A program made the translations under genes and the position numbers. Shown one piece after another: positions 1 through 7,191 of a DNA stretch of 64,000 nt. Source of the stretch: Cyanobacteria bacterium SBLK (lineage in GTDB: Bacteria; Cyanobacteriota; Cyanobacteriia; Cyanobacteriales; Spirulinaceae); NCBI GenBank assembly GCA_017746715.1, contig JAGHZQ010000024.1:1-64000 (forward strand), read 5' to 3'. The notes beneath the pieces are model-generated. The model made no database searches and was not told the origin of the DNA. It saw nothing but the letters and a program-made list of their open reading frames with translations. Position 1 is the stretch's first letter; each line of letters opens with the position of its first letter.

Positions 1-351
1 GAAAAGCACTTTTCGGGATAGAGTTAATCAAAATATAGCGAAGCCCTGCGCGGGGGGTTTGGGGGCGGCGCTGCGCTCCCAATGGGGGGACTGGGGGGCT
101 AGCCCCCCAGAGAGATTTACGACTTCCAGCAGAGATTTATTAATATTCCAATCTCCTAAACAAAGGGATTCTTTTAACCAAAAGTATAGCACCAAAACTA
201 TTCTAAATTCAACAGCGATCGCATTTCCCAATCGGTTCAATAAAAAGTTAGTTTGAACAACATTTAAAGCCACCCAAAAAATCAATTTGCCAAAAAGGCG
301 ATCTTCTGGTAACATTGGCATGGTTTGGTTGAGAATTGTATCTGCATCTCA
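1..351. other. Gene-poor left edge with GC-rich repeat
   Basis: No gene can be supported here. Positions 45-110 are unusually GC-rich and end in a perfect 20-bp palindrome listed separately. A 97-codon open frame on the minus strand (321 down to 28) has a hydrophobic first half, but its last third is just the translation of the repeat, so I do not call it a gene. The rest is AT-rich with one HIP1 site. Confidence 0.5.
91..110. repeat. Perfect GC-rich palindrome, copy 1
   Basis: CTGGGGGGCTAGCCCCCCAG is a perfect 20-bp palindrome. An identical copy lies at 9744-9763. The flanks differ except for a G-rich run just upstream. The two copies sit outside genes, which suggests a dispersed intergenic repeat able to form a strong hairpin. 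Confidence 0.85.
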
Positions 352-1017
352 TCAAAACGCCTCAATTTCCCCCACAACCTCCAAGCGATCGCCCTTCTCA
401 ACCCGCATCACCACCATCGCACCCGAGGAAACACCCATATCGCTCATAGCCGAAACCGTGACGAAATGCGTCACCATCACCGTCACCCCCGGAGAATCTC
501 CAATATCCCGCATAAACTCCCGAATAGCCGCCGTTTGTGCCGGTCCCTTGGAGCGATCGCGGAAAAAAGAATTCAACGGGAGAAACTCCTCCACCTCCCC
601 GATATCCAATAATTGCGCCGTCTCCAAACAACGACACCACTGACTCGACAGGACGCGATCCACAACAATTCCCTGCGCTTTAAAGGCTTCCCCCGTGCGT
701 CGTGCCTGCTCCCTTCCCTCCGCCGATAAATTGCGTTGCGTCGCGCAATCATCCACGCGAAAATTCGCCGGATCTCCCGTCCCAGGAGCCAAAGCATGGC
801 GCATCAAAACAAAATAATGTCCCTCCTTTTGCCGGAGTTGCGACCATAAACCTCCCCCAGAATTATCAGAAGCGATCGCTCCCGTTGCCTCTTCCTTGAC
901 CTCTTCCGTCGCATCCGGCGTTGATACGGGAGAAGAAACCGGAGCATCGCGAATATCTGTATTTTCGCAACCGAGCAGGCTCAATAAAAGCAATCCTGAA
1001 ATAATTGTTCGTTTCAT
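352..1017 (-). CDS. Histidine phosphatase family lipoprotein
   Basis: This is a 221-residue exported lipoprotein with a phosphoglycerate-mutase-like (histidine phosphatase) fold. The ATG at 1017 gives a short signal ending in the lipobox L-L-G-C (Cys17). An upstream in-frame start at 1050 would spoil the signal, so I prefer 1017. The phosphoacceptor motif reads L-M-R-H-A, close to the family RHG, and a second conserved His lies in M-V-T-H-F near the C-terminus. A low-complexity Ser/Pro/Thr/Glu linker follows the lipid-anchored cysteine. Substrate is unknown; family members act on phosphosugars or other small phosphoesters. The gene stands alone next to a decayed toxin-antitoxin locus. Confidence 0.85.
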   Translation of the reverse strand: MKRTIISGLLLLSLLGCENTDIRDAPVSSPVSTPDATEEVKEEATGAIASDNSGGGLWSQLRQKEGHYFVLMRHALAPGTGDPANFRVDDCATQRNLSAEGREQARRTGEAFKAQGIVVDRVLSSQWCRCLETAQLLDIGEVEEFLPLNSFFRDRSKGPAQTAAIREFMRDIGDSPGVTVMVTHFVTVSAMSDMGVSSGAMVVMRVEKGDRLEVVGEIEAF

Positions 1018-1056
1018 GGTAATCCCGTGAATGTTGAAAAGCGATCGCACTCGTGA

Positions 1057-1296
1057 CTAACCGATATCTTGCCACTCCTTCGCCTCCGCAAACAAGGACA
1101 AATGCCTGATATTCGTAGTTGCAATAACTACATTACGCCCCGGAAAACTATCTGCAAATAACTGCCAATGCGCCATAATAATCGTATCGATATCAAGACT
1201 TTTCTCATCTGCTGTCGGTTGACCTCGCAAGCGTTCTCTCGCCCACAATTCAGCCGCTAACTCCGCAGAAAAACAATCATAATTTAGGAAAATAAC
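1057..1296 (-). pseudogene. C-terminal fragment of PIN-domain (VapC-like) toxin
   Basis: The open frame gives about 79 residues matching only the second half of a PIN-domain RNase toxin: A-E-L-W-A-R-E-R, then Q-P-T-A-D, a D-x-D-x-I segment and the typical ending I-A-T-T-N-x-x-H-L-S-L-F. The N-terminal half, with the first catalytic Asp of PIN domains, is missing. A stop at 1297-1299 closes the frame upstream and there is no ATG. The family is normally about 130-170 residues. I read it as the stump of a VapC-like toxin after an internal deletion. Confidence 0.6.
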
Positions 1297-1454
1297 TTAC
1301 GAAAACGGTTTGCATCAATGATTTTTTTTGCCCGCTCCCATGCTTGTTTGGCTTCCTCCAACTCCTCATCCGTTAACTCATCGAGACGCGATCGCCCTCA
1401 ACAAAAAGCACGAATCAACCTTCTCTCTAACTGTACTTTTTCTCAAAAATTGCG
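1284..1454 (-). pseudogene. Possible antitoxin C-terminal remnant
   Basis: A 56-codon open frame with no ATG ends at 1284 and overlaps the start of the PIN fragment frame by 13 bases. Its end reads D-E-L-T-D-E-E-L-E-E-A-K-Q-A-W, then I-I-D-A-N-R-F, an acidic and helical ending like that of small antitoxins placed just before PIN toxins. Upstream, short basic open frames up to about 1560 look like frameshifted coding sequence. The link to the PIN remnant is inference from position and composition. Confidence 0.35.
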
Positions 1455-1599
1455 CTCAACTTTTTCAATGAAAATAATTTTTATTGCTTCTAACTTTTCC
1501 TTTTCCTCGTTTCGATCTCAATTTGCTCTTCATTCGAGAACCCGAAGAGCGATCGCGTAGCTGATAAGATTGACTTGGAGCAATTGGAACGCAAACCCC

Positions 1600-2769
1600 A
1601 TGACAATACCCGAAGCCATTCCCGCCCACGGCGGTCATTTAATCGATCGCATTGCCAGCGAAGCCGAACGCAAAGAATTTGAGGCACAAGCCGACAGCCT
1701 CCCCAGAATACCACTCGATGCCCGCGCCCTTTCAGACCTAGAAATGATAGCGATCGGCGGCTTCAGTCCCCTAACGGGTTTTATGAATGCCGAAGACTAC
1801 GAAACCGTCGTCACCGATATGCGCCTCGCCAACAATACCCCTTGGTCGATCCCCGTCACCCTGTCCGTCAGCCAAGAAACCGCCGATTCCCTCAAAGAAG
1901 GAACTTGGATACGCCTCGACGATGCGAGCGGTCATTTTGTCGGAGTCTTAGAACTCACGCAAAAATATCGTTATAACAAGGCTCACGAAGCCATCAACGT
2001 TTATAAAACCGACGAAACCAAACACCCCGGCGTAAAAGTCGTTTACGACCAAGGGGAAGTCAACCTCGCAGGACCCGTGTGGTTGCTCCAGCGCGCTCCC
2101 CATCCCCTCTTCCCCAAATATCAAATCGATCCCGCCGCCTCCCGCAAACTCTTCCAAGAACGGGGCTGGAAAACCATCGTCGGCTTCCAAACCCGCAACC
2201 CCATCCACCGCGCCCACGAGTATATCCAAAAATGCGCCCTCGAAACCGTTGACGGCTTGTTTTTGCATCCCCTCGTCGGTGCCACCAAAAGCGACGATAT
2301 TCCTGCCAACGTGCGGATGCGCTGTTATGAAATCATGATGGAACATTACTTCCCTCAAAATCGAGTGATTTTAGCCATCAACCCTTCCGCCATGCGCTAC
2401 GCCGGACCTCGGGAAGCCATTTTTCACGCGATCGTTCGCAAAAACTACGGCTGTACCCACTTCATCGTCGGTCGCGATCATGCCGGAGTCGGGGACTATT
2501 ACGGCACCTACGACGCACAACATATTTTCGATGAATTCGCCCCAGGAGAAATGGGCATTCAACCGATGAAATTCGAACACGCCTTCTATTGCACCCGCAC
2601 CGAACAGATGGCCACCACCAAAACCAGCCCCAGCAAACCCGAAGAGCGGGTTCACCTATCCGGAACAAAAGTACGAGAAATGTTGCGTCGCGGCGAACTG
2701 CCTCCCCCGCAGTTTTCGCGTCCGGAAGTCGCCGCCGAACTGGCTCGAGCCATGCAAGCCCAAAAATAA
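1600..2769 (+). CDS. sat: Sulfate adenylyltransferase (ATP sulfurylase)
   Basis: The 389-residue protein forms adenylyl sulfate and pyrophosphate from ATP and sulfate, the first step of assimilatory sulfate reduction in the cytoplasm. It has the family hallmarks [13 protein letters not shown] (the Q-x-R-N and H-x-x-H nucleotide-binding motifs) and V-G-R-D-H-A-G. Length fits the homo-oligomeric bacterial and cyanobacterial form without an APS kinase domain. I choose the ATG at 1600; an in-frame TTG at 1570 would add ten unconserved residues. No cys genes are adjacent, but the product pathway is relevant to the sulfatase cluster at 51-61.6 kb. Confidence 0.96.
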   Translation: MTIPEAIPAHGGHLIDRIASEAERKEFEAQADSLPRIPLDARALSDLEMIAIGGFSPLTGFMNAEDYETVVTDMRLANNTPWSIPVTLSVSQETADSLKEGTWIRLDDASGHFVGVLELTQKYRYNKAHEAINVYKTDETKHPGVKVVYDQGEVNLAGPVWLLQRAPHPLFPKYQIDPAASRKLFQERGWKTIVGFQTRNPIHRAHEYIQKCALETVDGLFLHPLVGATKSDDIPANVRMRCYEIMMEHYFPQNRVILAINPSAMRYAGPREAIFHAIVRKNYGCTHFIVGRDHAGVGDYYGTYDAQHIFDEFAPGEMGIQPMKFEHAFYCTRTEQMATTKTSPSKPEERVHLSGTKVREMLRRGELPPPQFSRPEVAAELARAMQAQK

Positions 2770-2841
2770 ATTAAAAATTAACCGAAAAATCCTCCCCAAA
2801 AACCTGCTACGCTGAGAACTGAAATTTCAGAGCTAACGGGT

Positions 2842-4998
2842 ATGGGATTGGATCGGCGGACTTTTTTACAAGGCACCGGACTGGCCGTCCTCGCCATGGG
2901 AATGGGGGCAATGGGAGGCGATCGCTTAACTCCTTTAGGGATCGCTTCCCATTTCCAAGCCCTCGCCCAATCGAAAAAACGCAAATTTGCCCTGTTGGTG
3001 GGTATCGATCGCTATGGAAAAGATACCTTGCTGCAAGGGTGCAAAACCGATGTGGAATTACAACGAGAGTTGTTAATCTATCGCCTCGGTTTCGACCCGC
3101 GAGATATTCTCGTCCTGAACGACGATCGCGCCACGCCAGAGCAGATTGAAACGGCGTTTTCAGAAGACTTTCTTCTCCAAGCCAAAGCGGAAGATATTGT
3201 CGTTTTTCACTTTAGCGGTTTTGGCAGCAAGATTTCCCTTCCCAATACCGAGACCGGGATTGCCTCAACCTCCAATGTTGGAGAAGAAGGAAACACCGAG
3301 GCAATTCTTGCCAATTGCCTGCTCTGCGGAGGAGAATCGCTCGGGAAAGCAGGCATCTTAGAAAATACCCTATTCGCTCGAGCGCGATCGCTCCCGACTA
3401 AAAATGTGACGATGGTGTTCGATACCAGTTATGCGGGCAATGAAAATAGCCTGCAAGGAAATGCGCGATCGCGTTTTCTGCCTGCCGTCGATTTCTCGGT
3501 ATCGGGGGATGAATCTGCTAAGCAACCTCAACCCTCCTCACCCCCCGGAGTCCTGCTTAAAGCCGCCCGAGAGGGAGAAACCGCAATCGAGGTCGTCTGG
3601 GATGGATTTAGCGCGGGATTATTCACCTATACCCTCGTACAAGCCCTCTGGCAAACCACTGCTCCCAATACCTTGCAAGCGACTTTCAGTCGCAGTGCGG
3701 CACAAATGCAGGGAATTGGCAATCAACGCCCGCAAAAATTGGGTCGCAAAGCAGGGGATGCTTCTATTGCCGCTTATTTTACCCAACCCGAATCTCTTTC
3801 GAGTGCAGAAGGCGCGATCGCAGAAGTGGATGATAACGGCAAGAGCGTTTCTCTTCATCTGGCCGGATTGCCCATTACGGCTTTACAAAACTATGCCGCT
3901 AATTCTCAGTTAATGGCAGGAGATCCGGAAAGCGCGATCGCCTTAAAGGTGGTCTCGCGTTCGGGCTTAACCGTCAAAGCGGAACGGATCGACAATGAGG
4001 AAACCCGAGAGCGAAGCCTCTCCCCAGGCTGGCTCGTGCGAGAATCCCTGCGCCGTCTTCCCCGCAATATCGGCTTGATCGTCGCTTTGGATGCAAAATT
4101 CAGTCGGATCGAGCGAGTCGATGCCACCAGTGCCTTTGCCAATATTGCCACGGTTTCTTCGGTCGTCACCGCAGGAGAACAATCTGCCGATTGCCTGTTT
4201 AGTCGGGCGAGCACTGTCAATTCCGATTTAGAGGGGGAAACCGATAAACCATCCCTTCCTCAAGGATACGGTTTATTTTCTACAGGTTTTGTGGCTTTGC
4301 CCAATACCCTCGGTCTGGGAGATGAAGCGATCAAAGCGGCTGTCGAGCGCTTAATGCCTAAATTTAATGTTTTGTTGGCCGCGAAGCTATGGCAGGCCAT
4401 TGTGAATGAAGCCTCTTCTCAATTAGCTGTCAGAGTTGGCTTTCAAGCCACCAATCCACAACACCCTCAAACGATCGAGCGTTCTACTCGCGGCTTTGAA
4501 GCCCAAAAACCCAGAACCAACCATTTTGAGAAGGCATTTCCCGCATTTCCCTCGGGGGAGTCCGTCCGATTCAAGATCGAAAATGCCGGCCATCGCCCGA
4601 TTTATTTAACAATGGTGGGAGTCAACGCGACGGGAGTGCCTCTCGTTCTTTCCGACCAATCCAACGATACCGGGATCGAAATCGCTCCCGACAGCATTTT
4701 ATCAATCCCGAAAGCAGCATTAACATTAAATGGCTTTACGACAACGACTCCCGGAATAGAAGAAATCGTTGTTATTTGTTCGCGATCGCCATTTGAGAAT
4801 TTAGCCCGAGTTCTCGCCACTCTTTCCCCTTCTGGCGGACAGGGCAAAGGATTAATCGAGGCCGGTAAACCCCTCGAGATCGCTCGGGCGTTATTGCAAG
4901 ACCTCAATGATGCCAGCGATCTCAGTACCTCCGACAGCGAGTATGCTTTAGATGTCAAAGCATGGGCGGCTTTGCGTTTTGTTTACGAAGTGATTTGA
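2842..4998 (+). CDS. Orthocaspase homologue with replaced catalytic dyad
   Basis: The protein (718 residues) starts with a twin-arginine-like leader (D-R-R-T-F-L-Q, then a hydrophobic stretch ending near Ala-Gln-Ala at 40-43). A caspase p20-like domain follows from about residue 48 (F-A-L-L-V-G-I-D-R-Y). Active orthocaspases have S-G-H-G and D-x-C-x-S-G. Here the corresponding motifs are H-F-S-G-F-G (Phe127 in place of His) and F-D-T-S-Y-A-G (Ser196 in place of Cys), so the dyad is lost. The C-terminal part, roughly 590-690, resembles DUF4384, often found in exported cyanobacterial proteins of this class. It is probably a non-proteolytic binding or regulatory protein outside the cytoplasm. 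The stop is 29 bases before the next gene, so co-transcription is likely. Confidence 0.85.
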   Translation: MGLDRRTFLQGTGLAVLAMGMGAMGGDRLTPLGIASHFQALAQSKKRKFALLVGIDRYGKDTLLQGCKTDVELQRELLIYRLGFDPRDILVLNDDRATPEQIETAFSEDFLLQAKAEDIVVFHFSGFGSKISLPNTETGIASTSNVGEEGNTEAILANCLLCGGESLGKAGILENTLFARARSLPTKNVTMVFDTSYAGNENSLQGNARSRFLPAVDFSVSGDESAKQPQPSSPPGVLLKAAREGETAIEVVWDGFSAGLFTYTLVQALWQTTAPNTLQATFSRSAAQMQGIGNQRPQKLGRKAGDASIAAYFTQPESLSSAEGAIAEVDDNGKSVSLHLAGLPITALQNYAANSQLMAGDPESAIALKVVSRSGLTVKAERIDNEETRERSLSPGWLVRESLRRLPRNIGLIVALDAKFSRIERVDATSAFANIATVSSVVTAGEQSADCLFSRASTVNSDLEGETDKPSLPQGYGLFSTGFVALPNTLGLGDEAIKAAVERLMPKFNVLLAAKLWQAIVNEASSQLAVRVGFQATNPQHPQTIERSTRGFEAQKPRTNHFEKAFPAFPSGESVRFKIENAGHRPIYLTMVGVNATGVPLVLSDQSNDTGIEIAPDSILSIPKAALTLNGFTTTTPGIEEIVVICSRSPFENLARVLATLSPSGGQGKGLIEAGKPLEIARALLQDLNDASDLSTSDSEYALDVKAWAALRFVYEVI

Positions 4999-5027
4999 TT
5001 TTTATTGAGAGATTTTTATTGAGAACA

Positions 5028-5957
5028 ATGCAACCTAAACTCATTATTCACGGCGGTGCGGGCAGTTCTTTACAAGGAAAAGGCGGTTTGGTGGAGGTTC
5101 GCCAATCCCTCCACGCGATCGCTAAAGAGGTTTACGATCTCCTCCTCAACGGGAAAAGCGCTAAAGATGCCGTCATCTCCGGCTGTCGCTTGCTCGAGAA
5201 CGAACCCCGCTTTAATGCCGGCACGGGATCGGTGCTGCAATCTGACGGACAAGTTCGCATGAGTGCCTCTCTCATGGATGGAACGCGACAGAGTTTTAGC
5301 GGGGCGATTAATGTTTCGCGATTGAAAAACCCGATCGAGTTGGCGGAGTTTTTACAAACCCAAAGCGATCGCGTCCTGTCCGATTATGGTGCCGCCGAAC
5401 TTTTGCGAGAATTACAAATTCCCCCTTACAATCCCCTGACGGATTTACGCCTGAAGGAGTGGATGGAAGAACGCAAAGACAATTTTCAGAAAAAAATGGC
5501 GGGCGTCCTTGCCGAATCAGAGGAAGCGGGACGGGGAACGATTGGTGTTGTTGTTCTCGATCGCGATGGGAAATTGGCGGCGGGAACGTCCACAGGAGGG
5601 AAAGGATTCGAGCGCATCGGACGGGTGAGCGATTCGGCCATGCCAGCGGGAAATTATGCCACGATTAAAGCGGGGGTAAGTTGTACGGGCATTGGCGAAG
5701 ATATTATCGATGAGTGTTTGGCGGCGAGAATTGTCGTGCGGGTGACGGATGGTTTATCGCTCGCAGAGGCTATGGCAAAATCGATCGCGGAATGTCAAGA
5801 AAACAAGCGAGATTTAGGGGCGATCGCTCTCGATGCAACGGGAGCGATCGCCTGGGGGAAAACCTGCGATATTTTAGTGGCGGCCTATCATAATGGAAAA
5901 GAAATTGGCGATACTCTTGAATGGGGAGTCAAAGAAACAGTGGGGAGTGAAGCGTAA
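5028..5957 (+). CDS. iaaA: Isoaspartyl peptidase / L-asparaginase (plant type)
   Basis: This 309-residue Ntn-hydrolase hydrolyses asparagine and beta-aspartyl dipeptides after autocleavage into two chains. The N-terminus K-L-I-I-H-G-G-A-G is typical. The autocleavage and catalytic Thr171 lies in G-R-G-T-I-G-V-V-V-L-D, and the substrate loop G-T-S-T-G-G follows. The ATG at 5028 matches family length; the frame stays open upstream into the previous gene, but those residues are not conserved. It probably works in nitrogen recycling, for instance of cyanophycin-derived beta-aspartyl peptides, which is inferred from the family. Confidence 0.93.
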   Translation: MQPKLIIHGGAGSSLQGKGGLVEVRQSLHAIAKEVYDLLLNGKSAKDAVISGCRLLENEPRFNAGTGSVLQSDGQVRMSASLMDGTRQSFSGAINVSRLKNPIELAEFLQTQSDRVLSDYGAAELLRELQIPPYNPLTDLRLKEWMEERKDNFQKKMAGVLAESEEAGRGTIGVVVLDRDGKLAAGTSTGGKGFERIGRVSDSAMPAGNYATIKAGVSCTGIGEDIIDECLAARIVVRVTDGLSLAEAMAKSIAECQENKRDLGAIALDATGAIAWGKTCDILVAAYHNGKEIGDTLEWGVKETVGSEA

Positions 5958-5994
5958 GTTACGCGACCAACCGAATTGTAATACAAGTTCATTC

Positions 5995-6034
5995 TCTAGA
6001 TGTACACACAAACATTGCATTTAGTGTATCTAGA
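5995..6034. repeat. Interrupted inverted repeat after iaaA
   Basis: TCTAGATGTACAC (5995-6007) pairs with GTGTATCTAGA (6024-6034) except for a two-base bulge, around a 16-base loop. It lies 37 bases past the iaaA stop. There is no T-run, so it is only a candidate transcript end or mRNA-protecting hairpin. Confidence 0.4.
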
Positions 6035-6223
6035 ACTCACTCCCCGAAAAATTGGGCGATCGCATTATGCTAAAGTGGGAGCGCGATCGCCCTTGGGCTC
6101 AATCCTCTTCATCATCTAATTGCAAAATTTGTCGAGATCCATGTAAAAAAGAAGAGAGTAACCTGCCTCCAAGTTATCCCTCATTCCTCTCAAGAGAGGA
6201 AAAACCAACAACCAACAACAAAA

Positions 6224-6535
6224 ATGCTCAATTCTTTATTTGGTCGGCATCCAGAGCGCATTAAAGCCAATATAGAAATCTATACTTGGCAAACCTGTCC
6301 CTTTTGTATCCGCGCAAAATTGCTCCTTTGGTGGAAAGGCGCAAACTATCAAGAATATAAAATTGATGGGGATAATGCGGCACGGGATAAAATGGCGGAA
6401 CGGTCAAACGGACGCAGAACCGTCCCGCAAATTTTCATCAACGATCGCCACATCGGCGGTTGTGACGATCTGTACGCACTCGATGGCAAACAAGAGCTAG
6501 ACGAACTGCTCGCTCAACCCGCGATCGCCACTTGA
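6224..6535 (+). CDS. grxC: Glutaredoxin 3 (GrxC)
   Basis: A 103-residue dithiol glutaredoxin. The redox motif is C-P-F-C (Cys25, Cys28) within I-E-I-Y-T-W-Q-T-C-P-F-C. The glutathione-binding T-V-P-Q-I-F-I-N and the G-G-C-D-D-L segment are intact. It uses glutathione to reduce protein disulfides and mixed disulfides in the cytoplasm. The first 14 residues are an extra extension relative to the shortest bacterial GrxC. The gene converges on the following minus-strand gene and is preceded by about 265 bases without a gene. Confidence 0.95.
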   Translation: MLNSLFGRHPERIKANIEIYTWQTCPFCIRAKLLLWWKGANYQEYKIDGDNAARDKMAERSNGRRTVPQIFINDRHIGGCDDLYALDGKQELDELLAQPAIAT

Positions 6536-6590
6536 CCCTCTCGAACTTGTTGCGAATCAACAACGGGTGACTGGCGACTCTTCGGCACGC

Positions 6591-7010
6591 TCAGAGCATC
6601 GCTGGTGAGTGGTGAGTGATTCCAAAAGTTTGCTCGAAAAGGACTTGCGATTCGCGAAAAGTGTCCTCGAGTAACTGGCGATCGCTCCCTCCCCGCAGTC
6701 CCAAGTAAGGAAAATGATCCAGCATTTCTCCAAATAAACGCTGACAATCTTCTCGATATTTCACCGTATCGAGGATATGCGTATGCCAAACTTTATCCAT
6801 CTCTCGCGTGGGAACGATGCCGCGATCGCGATGAAAATACTGGAGGATGAGAAATTTACGATATTCTTCAATGCCTCGAGTGGCTTCTTCGAGGGTTAAA
6901 CCCTTACCCTCGTCGGGATTCATCAATTTGTAGGCGATCGGACCGAAATCCGTTGCCTTGAGTTCTTCGAGAAACTGGCGATCGCGTTCCGATAAATTTA
7001 TTAATGTCAT
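6591..7010 (-). CDS. Glycine-rich-domain-protein-like (GRDP) small protein
   Basis: The 139-residue soluble protein has the core of the family annotated as glycine-rich domain-containing protein-like: Y-R-K-F-L then D-K-V-W-H-T-H-I-L-D-T-x-x-Y and a C-terminal H-F-P-Y-L-G-L-R-G. The clustered W-H-x-H and aromatic residues could bind a ligand or metal, but the function is unknown. It does not itself contain a glycine-rich repeat. It is convergent with grxC and divergent from the STAND NTPase gene, so it is probably transcribed alone. Confidence 0.7.
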   Translation of the reverse strand: MTLINLSERDRQFLEELKATDFGPIAYKLMNPDEGKGLTLEEATRGIEEYRKFLILQYFHRDRGIVPTREMDKVWHTHILDTVKYREDCQRLFGEMLDHFPYLGLRGGSDRQLLEDTFRESQVLFEQTFGITHHSPAML

Positions 7011-7082
7011 GGGTTTCTCTCCTAAGTCGCAATTTTACCGAACGCTTTTAATTTAAGTGAGGGGTACTCCTAAAAAGCAAAC

Positions 7083-7112
7083 TTGACGGTTATGAGGTGA
7101 AAGTCTTATAAA
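7083..7112 (+). promoter_or_regulatory. Sigma-70-type promoter for the STAND NTPase gene
   Basis: TTGACG at 7083-7088 and TATAAA at 7107-7112 are separated by 18 bases, close to the consensus for a housekeeping sigma factor. Transcription would start near 7119, about 70 bases before the ATG at 7192. Nothing else lies downstream on this strand before that gene. Confidence 0.6.
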
Positions 7113-7191
7113 ATGGGAAACATGGAGTTAGGGGACGTTCGCTTGCTTAGAAAATCCCTCAACTTTTTATTGGATCTCGTGTAAATGAGAA

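Noticed and set aside
28..321. 97-codon open frame on the minus strand at the left edge
   Set aside because: The last third is a translation of the repeat and no domain or ribosome-binding support was seen.
1948..2655. Long antisense frames opposite sat
   Set aside because: They follow the codon bias of the conserved sat gene and have no independent features.
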